Shown here piece after piece: positions 28,094-37,769 of a DNA stretch of 38,901 bases. The translations under genes were made by a program, and so were the position numbers. This DNA is from Bacteroidales bacterium (lineage in GTDB: Bacteria; Bacteroidota; Bacteroidia; Bacteroidales; UBA12077): positions 1 to 38,901 of the forward strand of contig JAQIBH010000085.1 of NCBI GenBank assembly GCA_027859205.1, given 5' to 3'. The notes beneath the pieces were generated by a model, which saw nothing but the letters and a program-made list of their open reading frames with translations, had not been told where the DNA came from and made no database searches. Numbering within the stretch: position 1 is the first letter of the stretch; each line of letters starts with the position of its first letter.

Positions 28094-29995
28094 TTACAAA
28101 TTACCTTCAAAAATTAAGATGATTGCTTTTGTAAATTCCAACTCAATTTTCAATATCCCATTTTCAGCTTTATATTTCTGTTCTTTATTTAAAGCGTTAT
28201 AAAAAATACCACTATTATTTACCGGAATATTTAATACTTTATTGCTTTCTGATTTATTAAAAGCCACAACAACTTCATTCGATTCTAATACACGATTATA
28301 TGCAAGCGTTCTATTCTCATCATCGATTAAACTAAACTCAATATCACCAAACATTAGACTTTGATTAGTTTTTCTAATCTGAATTAATTTCTTATAAAAG
28401 CCGAGTAAACTTGTGTCCAGCTCCACTTTATCTATTTTTCTTTTTTGATTGAAAGGATGAGCTTTTTCATCTTCATAAACTATGTCCTCCCACACCATTG
28501 GTTTTCGCGTACAAGGATCATCAGATCCCCACATTCCAACTTCATCGCCATACCAAATATGAGGTGCGCCAATAAACGTGTATTGGTGTATTAGTAACAT
28601 TTCTTGAATTTTTCTCGTTTTCTCATCTGGTTTATCAATCTTATAATCTTGATTCTCCCAAGGTTTTGCTTTATACTTATATTTTCCATTATTGTATAAA
28701 GAAGTCGATATTCTTGGAGCATCATGACTTGAAACAAGATTCATCATAGCTTGTAAACGCCCTTCATCTATTCCTTGTAGTTTATCTTTTAAATCTTCAA
28801 CAAACTCACTTGGTTTCATTATTTCAGGAGCATCAGCAAAAAAGTGACGTACCGGTCTATACCAACGATAATTCATTGTAGCGTCAAACATATCACCTTG
28901 TAAATAATATGTTGGAAGCATTAATTCATCAGGCCAAGATTTCCACCAAATCTCACCAACTAAGTATGCTTCAGGATTAATATCCTTAACAACTTTTCGA
29001 TAATCTCGCCAAAATCCGATTGGAATTTTTTCAGCAACATCTAATCTGTATCCATCAACACCATCCGAAGGATCACCATCATTATTAGGATCTAACCATC
29101 TTTTAGTAATATTAAATATATGTTGCTTTGCATTTTCACTATGTAAATTGCCTTCTAATGGAACATCGTCATGACTACCCAGTAGATCTTTTTTCATTTC
29201 GGGCATATATTGTACACCAGCCCATCCATCGTATGAAAACTCATTTTTTTCTGTAGCAGGATCATCAAAACTATTAATCTCAAACCAATCAGCAAACTCA
29301 GATTTTTCACCTTTTTCTTGAATATCTTTAAATGCCCAAAATTCACTTCCAGTATGATTCCATGAATAATCCATTATCACTTTTATTCCTCGTTCATGAC
29401 ATTTTTTTACAAGATCGAGAAATAAATTATCTGCCGTAGTCCATTCCCATGTGTCAGGATCTCCAGGATTTTCATCGTTAATCATTTCTAAATCTTTTAC
29501 AGGATCAGGACCAAAATTACGATCTATATGTCGCCAGTTTCTGGGATCATACTTATGTAAAGAAGGAGAATCATTTAAAGGATTAAAATATATAGCAGTT
29601 ATACCTAAGGATTGAATATAATCGAGTTTATCAATCACTCCCTGTAAATCTCCACCATATCTCCTAAGCTGTAAATTATCCCATTTACTTGGAAGAGGAG
29701 ATTTACTGAAATAATCATCTGGTTTATACCAATCGCTACCCCAAGCCGTAATATGCCAATTTCCTGGAATGCTATCTGGATATGTACCAATAATATCGTT
29801 TGCAGTTGGATCATTCGAAGTGTCCCCATTTCTGAACCGCTCTACAAATATTTGATACCATATTACCTTTTGGCTCCATTCAGGAATATAGCTAATCTCA
29901 CTTTTTGAACTATTCTGATCAATTTGGTTATTGTTACTGCAAGAAAAACTAATATTTGCAACAAAAAGCACTAAAAAAAGGATATTGGATTTCAT
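28094..29995 (-). CDS. GH13 alpha-amylase-family lipoprotein
   Basis: 'MDYSWNHTG', 'VDGYRLDVAEKIP', 'LVGEIWW', 'LVSSHDAPR'; lipobox SFSC-SNNN. The track start at 30028 lies in the loop of a terminator hairpin; the ATG at 29995 (MKSNILFLVLFVANISFSC) is preferred. Confidence 0.9.
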   Translation of the reverse strand: MKSNILFLVLFVANISFSCSNNNQIDQNSSKSEISYIPEWSQKVIWYQIFVERFRNGDTSNDPTANDIIGTYPDSIPGNWHITAWGSDWYKPDDYFSKSPLPSKWDNLQLRRYGGDLQGVIDKLDYIQSLGITAIYFNPLNDSPSLHKYDPRNWRHIDRNFGPDPVKDLEMINDENPGDPDTWEWTTADNLFLDLVKKCHERGIKVIMDYSWNHTGSEFWAFKDIQEKGEKSEFADWFEINSFDDPATEKNEFSYDGWAGVQYMPEMKKDLLGSHDDVPLEGNLHSENAKQHIFNITKRWLDPNNDGDPSDGVDGYRLDVAEKIPIGFWRDYRKVVKDINPEAYLVGEIWWKSWPDELMLPTYYLQGDMFDATMNYRWYRPVRHFFADAPEIMKPSEFVEDLKDKLQGIDEGRLQAMMNLVSSHDAPRISTSLYNNGKYKYKAKPWENQDYKIDKPDEKTRKIQEMLLIHQYTFIGAPHIWYGDEVGMWGSDDPCTRKPMVWEDIVYEDEKAHPFNQKRKIDKVELDTSLLGFYKKLIQIRKTNQSLMFGDIEFSLIDDENRTLAYNRVLESNEVVVAFNKSESNKVLNIPVNNSGIFYNALNKEQKYKAENGILKIELEFTKAIILIFEGNL

Positions 29996-30013
29996 ATTTC
30001 TTGATTTTTGGGT

Positions 30014-30042
30014 AAAAAAAGCCCGCATTTAGCGGGCTTTTT
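30014..30042 (-). terminator. Rho-independent terminator between the susF-like gene and the downstream amylase genes
   Basis: Minus strand AAAAAGCCCGC TAAAT GCGGGCTTTTTTT: 11-bp stem, 5-nt loop, T7 tail. Confidence 0.88.
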
Positions 30043-30057
30043 AAATTTATTATAATG

Positions 30058-31806
30058 CTAATTAAGAGTTATAGAACCAGCTCCTGTTTTGAAGTTCAGC
30101 TCTACAGTATTAGAACCAGCAGTTATATTCACTCTTTCCTGATCATTTCCAGTTCCACGGAATTCTATTACATTACTAAGTATAATAAATTCAGATTGCC
30201 ACCAATCAGTAAAATACGGATGCCATGCGTACATTCTTAACTCATCAGCAGCTAAATCTTTTGTAATCGTTAATACGTCGTTTGCATTATCGACTGTGAA
30301 TTTACCAGCAGGGTTTGCTGTATCCCAACTACCAATTGTATTACCCATTAAATAAACATCAGGATCTGCAATGGATATTTTATTAGCTTCTAAATCTACA
30401 ACAACCATATAGTAACCAGCTGTTCCAGGTACTGAAACATTATCTCCTCCGATAGTATATTCACCGCCACCTAGGTCAACACTTACTCCAAAGTCTTCAC
30501 CCCAATCTTTCTCAGGAGCAAATTTAAACCCTCCTGTAGCATTTATCCATACAACTTTCCAAAATAAATTTGGATGACTATTCACTGGAATCATAGGAAG
30601 GTCTGTATTTCCCCAGTCCCAATCTCCAACACCATCGCCAATCATAAATAGACTTGTTGGTAGTGTAGGAACTTCTTCAAAAGTATATGTTCCCTCTTTA
30701 ATATTTACAATTATATTGAAAGTTTTATCCTCTCCATCGAATGTAATATTTCCGCTGCCGCTTTCTTTTGGTCCAAGTATTCCACTATTCCCATCTCCAC
30801 CAATATTTCCCCAATCAAGGTCTCCCCAACTTAGTTGACCAATAAATTTAAATACAGCGGTATCTTTTAAAACTTTTTCAATTGAGAATAATCCTTCACT
30901 TACTTTAGTAAATGCATCAGCATTATCTGCATCCCAAAATCCATCTGTTGAATTATAATCACCCACAAGATAAAGATTATCATAATCATAAGTATATGTT
31001 ACAGAACCTACTGTATGTTCAGCAATTGTAAGTGTGCTTGTTAAATAATCAGCTTCGATTTTATACCAACCGGTTGTGCCGGTAAATAGAAAATTATTAT
31101 CATCATCACCAGCCTCATCAACATTATCAGATAAAGTAATTAGACTACCATAATTATAAGTATTGTCTTCTAAGTCTTGTGCTTTAAGAAATCTAAATTT
31201 CTTATTATTTTCGAGATAAGTAAATTTAATAAACTTACCTCCATCTTTATACATTGCTAATGAGGTATCAGCACCCCAAGCAACTGTTGTAGCATCACCA
31301 AACAAAAACAATTCATCTGGAACAGCTATATCCTTATATGTTGTAACGGTAAATGAAACAACAGCTGAATAAACCGTTTCTAACTCATCATGTACAGAAG
31401 CCCTGATGCGTAATTCAAGATCATAAGTTTCAACTGGGCTATATCCATTTGCCAGAAGTACAGTATTTAAGTTACCTACTAGAATAATAATTTCTGTTGA
31501 AGAAGTAGTGCTCGCTTCGATTTCGAACATAGAAGCGAAGTTATTACCTTGTTCATCAATCTGAACAGCATAATGAGTAATTAAACCCTGATCTTCGTAT
31601 AATACAGCGGCATTCCATGCTAATGTATCCCAGGCCATATCTTCATTAGATTTAACAAGAATAGTAGGAATAGTATCAGTACCATCTGTTATTACAGGTC
31701 CAACATTGTTGTATGTCAAAGGTGCAGGAGGATTATCAAAATCTTCTTGACAAGAATAGATAAAAACTGCTACCAAGACTATTAATAAATATTTTATTTT
31801 ATTCAT
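30058..31806 (-). CDS. SusF/SusE-like outer-membrane starch-binding lipoprotein, about four tandem binding-domain-like repeats
   Basis: 582 aa; lipobox YSC-QEDFD; repeated units beginning 'ELFLFGDATTVAWG', 'NLYLVGDYNSTDGFWD', 'SLFMIGDGVGDWDWG', 'DVYLMGNTIGSWDT'. Confidence 0.87.
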   Translation of the reverse strand: MNKIKYLLIVLVAVFIYSCQEDFDNPPAPLTYNNVGPVITDGTDTIPTILVKSNEDMAWDTLAWNAAVLYEDQGLITHYAVQIDEQGNNFASMFEIEASTTSSTEIIILVGNLNTVLLANGYSPVETYDLELRIRASVHDELETVYSAVVSFTVTTYKDIAVPDELFLFGDATTVAWGADTSLAMYKDGGKFIKFTYLENNKKFRFLKAQDLEDNTYNYGSLITLSDNVDEAGDDDNNFLFTGTTGWYKIEADYLTSTLTIAEHTVGSVTYTYDYDNLYLVGDYNSTDGFWDADNADAFTKVSEGLFSIEKVLKDTAVFKFIGQLSWGDLDWGNIGGDGNSGILGPKESGSGNITFDGEDKTFNIIVNIKEGTYTFEEVPTLPTSLFMIGDGVGDWDWGNTDLPMIPVNSHPNLFWKVVWINATGGFKFAPEKDWGEDFGVSVDLGGGEYTIGGDNVSVPGTAGYYMVVVDLEANKISIADPDVYLMGNTIGSWDTANPAGKFTVDNANDVLTITKDLAADELRMYAWHPYFTDWWQSEFIILSNVIEFRGTGNDQERVNITAGSNTVELNFKTGAGSITLN

Positions 31807-31818
31807 TGTGCTAAATTT

Positions 31819-32874
31819 TTAATTTTTAACTAATTCGTATGAGAACTTTGCAGGATGACTTAAATCTAAGTAAACAGTATAATTACCTGCTTCTGCAACT
31901 GGAATATCATCTCCACCGAATTCCATAACTCCATCAGCATCAGTATCGCCTAAGTTAGTAGCCCAATCATCGTTTGCTCTAAATTTTATAAAATCGGCTG
32001 TAAGATCTATAGTAATCTTATACTTTTTTAAATCGAAATCAAATTCCAAATTGGTATCTGAATCCCAACCGGTAGGTGTTGCAGAACCAATAATACCCCA
32101 ATTTTGAGTTTCTAAACTAATTGTTGCTGCAAGTGTATCAACAGCAATCCAATACATCCCTTCAGTTGAATGTGTAAAGTTGGCTCCATCAATTGCAATT
32201 TCACTTGCTGAAGCTCCTTCTCCCCATGCTATATCCGGGGTTTTATTTAACTTATATTCGCAATCAGTAAGATAAATATATCCTTCGTAATTTTCATCTT
32301 CATTTAGTGAATATAATGTTTGAGCTGATGCAAAATCCCAAGGAATTGGTTGATGCGTTCCAGTTACATAAAGTTTTGGTTTACCTGCATCAAAAGGAGT
32401 TACATAAAACTCTACAGCAGTTGAATAAACCGTACTTACATCTTCAGATACAACGGCCTTAATACGAATTTCAACATTAGCCTCAACTAAAGGAGGATAA
32501 TAATTGTTTTCCAAATTATACATTTTTGAATTAATTGTTTCAACTAATATAGAAATATCGGTTTCACTTGCATTATTAAATTCAATTGGATTTGCAAAAT
32601 CACTACCAACTTTATCAATTTGAATTGTATAAGTTGTAGCAAGAGTCTGTCCAAAATCTGCTTCTGTCCAACTTAAATTAACCCAGATTTTCATGAGAGA
32701 TTCATCACTTGTAGTATCCTTAACTAAAACAAAACTTTCATCAGCAGTTATTCCACTAAGAATTGGTGCTTCAAAATTGTTTTCATTAATCTTAGTTAAA
32801 TCTTTATCTTCTTCGCAAGAAACAAAAGTTATTGCCAAAATCAAGATTAGTGTTATATATTTTAATATTTTCAT
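31819..32874 (-). CDS. SusE-like outer-membrane starch-binding lipoprotein, two binding-domain-like repeats
   Basis: 351 aa; lipobox VSC-EEDKD; N-terminal SusE-type domain; 'KLYVTGTHQPIPWDFA', 'NWGIIGSATPTGWDSDT'. Confidence 0.87.
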   Translation of the reverse strand: MKILKYITLILILAITFVSCEEDKDLTKINENNFEAPILSGITADESFVLVKDTTSDESLMKIWVNLSWTEADFGQTLATTYTIQIDKVGSDFANPIEFNNASETDISILVETINSKMYNLENNYYPPLVEANVEIRIKAVVSEDVSTVYSTAVEFYVTPFDAGKPKLYVTGTHQPIPWDFASAQTLYSLNEDENYEGYIYLTDCEYKLNKTPDIAWGEGASASEIAIDGANFTHSTEGMYWIAVDTLAATISLETQNWGIIGSATPTGWDSDTNLEFDFDLKKYKITIDLTADFIKFRANDDWATNLGDTDADGVMEFGGDDIPVAEAGNYTVYLDLSHPAKFSYELVKN

Positions 32875-32894
32875 AATTTATACTATTTAAATTA

Positions 32895-34502
32895 TTAATA
32901 TCCAAGGTTTTGTTCCAAATTTGGATTTGCGTTTAAATCAGACGATGGTATTGGAAACAAATTATATTTATCGTCAGTAGAAGTACCTTCCATAATTTTA
33001 CCTTTCCAAGGCCAAATATAATTGCCACCCGTGAATTTATCGTAACGAATTAAATCTGTTCTTCTATGACCTTCCCAGTACAATTCTCTGGCGCGCTCAT
33101 CAAGAATAAAATCTAAAGTGAGTTGAGCACTATTTATATTCCCAGAATTATCACCGTAGGCTCTTTCTCTTAATTCATTAACATATCCAAGTGCAACTCC
33201 CTCGGTACCACCGGCTCCACCTCTTAATACAGCCTCGGCATACATTAAATATACATCAGCAAATCTAAATAAAGGGTAATCAGTATCAGTCCATTCGTCA
33301 CTTGATGCTTGAGTCCCTGTAGAAGTTACATTTTTAAATTTCACAAGAGAATAACCATCTTCAAACGTACCAATATCTTCAATTTCGAGAGTATGATCCT
33401 GGATATATACCATTGCTTCCCATGTTTCATTATTGTCATTCGCATCTTGAAATGTTCTTGCTCTTTTATCAGTATTTAAGGTGAATTTTTCAATTAAGCT
33501 TTTGGTAGTTCTTAAACCACCCCAACCACCAGCAACTCCATAATTGTCAAGTAAATCGGTCATTGTTCCACCTATAGCTGCATGAACTAAATAATTAGTA
33601 CCACCCCAAGATTTTGTTTGTGCACCATCATGTCTGACTGCAAAAATAATTTCATTGGTTTGAGTATGGTTATCAGCCAAAAATAAATGAGAATAATCAG
33701 GAGTTAAAGAGTAACCCGCATCAATTATCTTATTACAATACGTAATAGATTCAGTGTACTTATTCTGCCCTATATATACTTCAGCATTTAAATAAAGTTT
33801 AGCTAAAAGCATCCATGCTGCAGCTTTATCAGCTCTTCCATAATCACTTGTCCTTGGTTCTGACATTATAGATTCAATAGCTAATAATTCCGATTCAATA
33901 TATTCAAAAAGATCATTACTATTTGTTTGAATAGGAAAGAATGCTCCTGGCATATCATCCTCGGTTACAAACGGAGGATTTGCAAAGAAATCCAAAGCAT
34001 ACCAATATGATAACGCTCTAAGAAATCTTGCCTCTGCAGAATGAACCTGAAATTCATCCATTCCTTCAGCTCTTCTTATAAATTCATTACAAATTGTAAC
34101 TTCAAACATTAATCTGTTATAAAGTCCAGCAATAAATAAATCGGACGAAGACCATGAATGATAATGGAAATCTTTAATCGTTTTATCATTCCAACCAACT
34201 ACAGCTTCATCAGTAGTTAATTCTTGAGCCATCCATACTTGTCTTAAGAAATGTGATTCACCTTCATCTCCGGTTAACACATCTTGAGCACCACTTGGTC
34301 CTTGCTGTCCAGTTACAGATAAACCTGCATAACACTTTGCTAACAATTGAAAGTAAGCAGTGTCACTAGAAAACACATTATTAGGAGTTAATACATCTTT
34401 GTCTATTGGTTCGGTATCAAGATCATTAATGCATGATACAGTAAACAAGGATATTATTAACACTAATAAAAAATAAGTTATTTTTTGATATTTTATTTTC
34501 AT
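32895..34502 (-). CDS. susD: SusD/RagB family nutrient-binding outer-membrane lipoprotein
   Basis: 535 aa; lipobox VSC-INDLD; 'AEARFLRALSYWYALDFFANPPFVTEDD', 'LLDERARELYWEGHRRTDLIRYDKF'-type C-terminus. Confidence 0.95.
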   Translation of the reverse strand: MKIKYQKITYFLLVLIISLFTVSCINDLDTEPIDKDVLTPNNVFSSDTAYFQLLAKCYAGLSVTGQQGPSGAQDVLTGDEGESHFLRQVWMAQELTTDEAVVGWNDKTIKDFHYHSWSSSDLFIAGLYNRLMFEVTICNEFIRRAEGMDEFQVHSAEARFLRALSYWYALDFFANPPFVTEDDMPGAFFPIQTNSNDLFEYIESELLAIESIMSEPRTSDYGRADKAAAWMLLAKLYLNAEVYIGQNKYTESITYCNKIIDAGYSLTPDYSHLFLADNHTQTNEIIFAVRHDGAQTKSWGGTNYLVHAAIGGTMTDLLDNYGVAGGWGGLRTTKSLIEKFTLNTDKRARTFQDANDNNETWEAMVYIQDHTLEIEDIGTFEDGYSLVKFKNVTSTGTQASSDEWTDTDYPLFRFADVYLMYAEAVLRGGAGGTEGVALGYVNELRERAYGDNSGNINSAQLTLDFILDERARELYWEGHRRTDLIRYDKFTGGNYIWPWKGKIMEGTSTDDKYNLFPIPSSDLNANPNLEQNLGY

Positions 34503-34523
34503 GATTATTTTTTTTAGTATTAC

Positions 34524-37493
34524 TTAAAATCTTACACTTACTCCAAAGAGATAAATGCGTGGTCTTGGATAAATATTATTATCGATTCCACCATATATTT
34601 CCGGATCTAATCCATCATACCCTGTTAGAGTAAATGCATTTTGAACAGTAGCATACAATCTTACTCCTAAATCAGTATCATTAATCATTGGCTTGATTAA
34701 GTCATCAAAAGTATAACCAATAGTAATATTATCAATTTTTAGGAAAGATGCGTCGTGAATATAATAATCTGAATTGGGCTGTGCCGAACTAAATTCGGTA
34801 TTATAAATATCGGTAGATAAATTACCAAGATAGTCATTTGTAAAAATGTTATCATATCTTGCATTATCTGAGCTTATGTTATCGTAAATATAATTATTTA
34901 GATTTGCCCTTGCCGACAAACTAAAATCAAAATTCTTATATTCTAATCTAGTAGAAAAACCAAAAGTCATATCCGCCGCAGGGCTTTCTGATAAGTATTT
35001 GTCATCATCATTTATAATTCCATCACCATTTCTATCAACATAAAGTCCCTCGATAGGTTTTCCTTCAGTATCATAAACTTGTTCGTACACATAAAATGTG
35101 TAAACAGAATAACCTACAGCATGCTTTTGAATAGTATTTCCTGTAGCACCAGTAATATCTCCAACATCCACTCCAGTATATGTTGCATCATCAAAATTAG
35201 TTAATTTAGTTATTTCATTGTGATTGTAGCTAAAGTTTGCCCCTACTTCCCAAAATAGTTCTTTCTTATTATAAATAACGGAGTTTAATTCTATTTCGAA
35301 ACCTGTGTTTTCAAGATTACCTACATTCGTTTTTAATTTATCAGCAAAATTACTTCCTATTGCAATTGGTATTTCATTCAATAAATCTTTTGTTTCTCTT
35401 TTGTAAAACTCCATAGATCCGTTAAGCCTATTTTTAAAGAGCCCAAAATCTAAACCAATATTATAGGTTGTAGTTGTTTCCCATTTTATATTTTCATCAT
35501 AAGCACTTGGCTTGATAGTATAAAATGCATGATCTCCAAATGAGTACATTGCATTTTGATCGCCAACAATAAAAAGAGGTAAATAAGAATAATAATCATC
35601 TCCTATATCTTGTTGACCAGTTTGTCCATAACCTAATCTTAATTTCAAGTTACTAATTACATCTATATCTTTTATAAAATCTTCTTCTGAGATTCTCCAT
35701 GCTAAAGCTAATGAAGGAAATAATCCCCATCTATTATCTTCTGAAAATCGTGAAGAACCATCTTCTCTTACCGTAGCTGTTAATAAATACTTATCCATGA
35801 AAGTATAATTTAACCTTCCGAAAAATGAAATTAAATATAACTCCTTTTCACCAGAAATTAATTTTTCCTCACCATCTTTAAATAGGATATTGTCCTCATT
35901 TGTATCCCAAAAATGTTGCCATGAATAACCACCCATAACATCAATTTTACTATTTATGCTTTCAAGATCTTTCTTATAATTAAGGTAAAAATCCAATAGA
36001 GAGTTCTTTTTTTCTTGCGTATAATGTTTTTTGATTTCTGTTCTACCATACGTATACCAAGAAGCTTGCGGATCAATATCATCATTACCCTGCGAATCTG
36101 ACTTATCATATCCTAATTTAAGATTTGCTTTCAGTTCAGGTAAAAAATGGAATTTATACTCAAGTTGTAAATCTCCAATAAATCTATTTACTATTGATTC
36201 ATCATAAGTATAATCTAGCAGAGCAAGAGGATTAGTTGTAGCCAAAGGATTTGGTGTATTGCTGCTGTTTTTCCAAGCATAATAACCTCCATACAAACCT
36301 GTTTGGTTATAAATAGGCTGTGTAGGATCCATTCTTACAGCACCTCCGATTGCCCCTTTATCAGCAAATCTATTCTCAATATAGGAATATTTTACACCAA
36401 CATCAATTTTTAAATGATCGTCTAATAAAGTAGGACTTAATCTAATATTTCCAGTAGCTCTTTCATTATTGCTTGTTTTTAAAATACCATCTTTATTTGA
36501 ATAACTACCAGAAACCCGATATGGTATATTGTATAATGAACCTGAAGCACCTAGATTATGATCCTGTCCAAATGCTGTTTTAAATATTTCATCCTGCCAA
36601 TTGGTACTGGCAGCTCCAAGTTTATCAACAGCACCAGATGAAATAGTACCAGCATTTTCCAAATCAGTTACTAACTGTGTATACTCACTTGCTGAAAGAA
36701 CATCAACTGTATTTATAATTTCACTTATCGAAAATTTAGACGAATAATCAATTTTCATCTCTTTTCCTAAAATTCCCTTTTTCGTTGTAATTATAATTAC
36801 ACCATTAGAAGCTCTGGAACCATAAATTGCAGTTGCCGAAGCATCTTTTAAAATTGTAAATGTTTCAATGTCGTTAGGATTAATCGAATTTAAAACATTA
36901 CTCATACCGGCAATATCAGAATTCTCAACGGGTATTCCATCAATAACATATAAAGGGTCATTACTTGCTGTTAGTGATGATCCTCCACGAATTCTTACCG
37001 TTGATTTACTTCCTGGGGCACCTCCCTCTGAAGTAACTGAAACTCCAGCTATTTTCCCGGATATTAATTCCTGAGCCGATGTAATGGCTCCCTGGTTAAA
37101 ATCTTTTGCAGAAACTGTAGTTATAGCACCAGTTGCATCTCCTTTTCTAACCTGACCATAACCAATTACCACAACTTCATCTAGATATTCCACTTGTGCT
37201 TCAAGCGCAATATTTATTTCCGTTCTTTCATTAACAATCACTTCTTGTGGCGCATATCCAATATATGAAAATATAAGGATTGCATTTTGAGGAACTGTAA
37301 TTTCATAGTTCCCCTCAATATCAGTAATTGCACCTATTCCTGAATTTTTTTCTAAAATAGTAACACCAGGTAACGATATGCCTTCTTCAGCATCAGTAAC
37401 ACTACCTGTTACTTTTAATTGTGCTAACAAAATTCCTGGAATAAGGATTTGAAAGAAAATTAAAATTAACGTTAAGCGAATTTTTTCCATCAT
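34524..37493 (-). CDS. susC: SusC/RagA family TonB-dependent outer-membrane transporter
   Basis: 989 aa; carboxypeptidase-regulatory-like N-terminus ('VTGSVTDAEEGISLPGVTILEKNSGIGAITDIEGNYEI'); plug 'VSVTSEGGAPGSKSTVRIRGGSSLTASNDPLYVIDGIPV'; 'ATAIYGSRASNGVIIITTKKG'. Confidence 0.96.
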   Translation of the reverse strand: MMEKIRLTLILIFFQILIPGILLAQLKVTGSVTDAEEGISLPGVTILEKNSGIGAITDIEGNYEITVPQNAILIFSYIGYAPQEVIVNERTEINIALEAQVEYLDEVVVIGYGQVRKGDATGAITTVSAKDFNQGAITSAQELISGKIAGVSVTSEGGAPGSKSTVRIRGGSSLTASNDPLYVIDGIPVENSDIAGMSNVLNSINPNDIETFTILKDASATAIYGSRASNGVIIITTKKGILGKEMKIDYSSKFSISEIINTVDVLSASEYTQLVTDLENAGTISSGAVDKLGAASTNWQDEIFKTAFGQDHNLGASGSLYNIPYRVSGSYSNKDGILKTSNNERATGNIRLSPTLLDDHLKIDVGVKYSYIENRFADKGAIGGAVRMDPTQPIYNQTGLYGGYYAWKNSSNTPNPLATTNPLALLDYTYDESIVNRFIGDLQLEYKFHFLPELKANLKLGYDKSDSQGNDDIDPQASWYTYGRTEIKKHYTQEKKNSLLDFYLNYKKDLESINSKIDVMGGYSWQHFWDTNEDNILFKDGEEKLISGEKELYLISFFGRLNYTFMDKYLLTATVREDGSSRFSEDNRWGLFPSLALAWRISEEDFIKDIDVISNLKLRLGYGQTGQQDIGDDYYSYLPLFIVGDQNAMYSFGDHAFYTIKPSAYDENIKWETTTTYNIGLDFGLFKNRLNGSMEFYKRETKDLLNEIPIAIGSNFADKLKTNVGNLENTGFEIELNSVIYNKKELFWEVGANFSYNHNEITKLTNFDDATYTGVDVGDITGATGNTIQKHAVGYSVYTFYVYEQVYDTEGKPIEGLYVDRNGDGIINDDDKYLSESPAADMTFGFSTRLEYKNFDFSLSARANLNNYIYDNISSDNARYDNIFTNDYLGNLSTDIYNTEFSSAQPNSDYYIHDASFLKIDNITIGYTFDDLIKPMINDTDLGVRLYATVQNAFTLTGYDGLDPEIYGGIDNNIYPRPRIYLFGVSVRF

Positions 37494-37530
37494 GCAGTTT
37501 GTTTTTATTTTTAGAGTTAAAATTTTAAGC

Positions 37531-37538
37531 TAAAGGTA
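37531..37538 (-). promoter_or_regulatory. Putative -7 promoter element for the sus operon
   Basis: Minus strand TACCTTTA (one mismatch to TAnnTTTG); ATTG about 20 nt upstream as -33-like element. Confidence 0.4.
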
Positions 37539-37616
37539 CAAAAACAATAAGCAAATGTCAATCACAATATTTTCTATATCAGACATATACACAGACCAGA
37601 ATGGGCTACACATACC

Positions 37617-37633
37617 ATTTCAAACGTTTGCGA
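37617..37633 (-). promoter_or_regulatory. Putative LacI-family operator in the susC/lacI divergent intergenic region
   Basis: Minus strand TCGCAAACGTTTGAAAT; identical to 12507-12523; palindromic core CAAACGTTTG. Confidence 0.85.
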
Positions 37634-37769
37634 AAAGAGTTTAAAAAAGAATCCATTTTTCTATTATTTCACTATTATTTAAAAATTTTCTTAAAATATC
37701 GTTAAATTGTATGAAAAATTGGAATAGTTTTCCTTTCTTCATAACAAAATTTTAACCTTATAGTTCAAC

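Noticed and set aside
30001-30028. N-terminal extension MRAFFTQKSRN of the 28094 GH13 ORF
   Set aside because: Its ATG lies in the loop of an intrinsic terminator; the ATG at 29995 gives a proper lipoprotein signal peptide.
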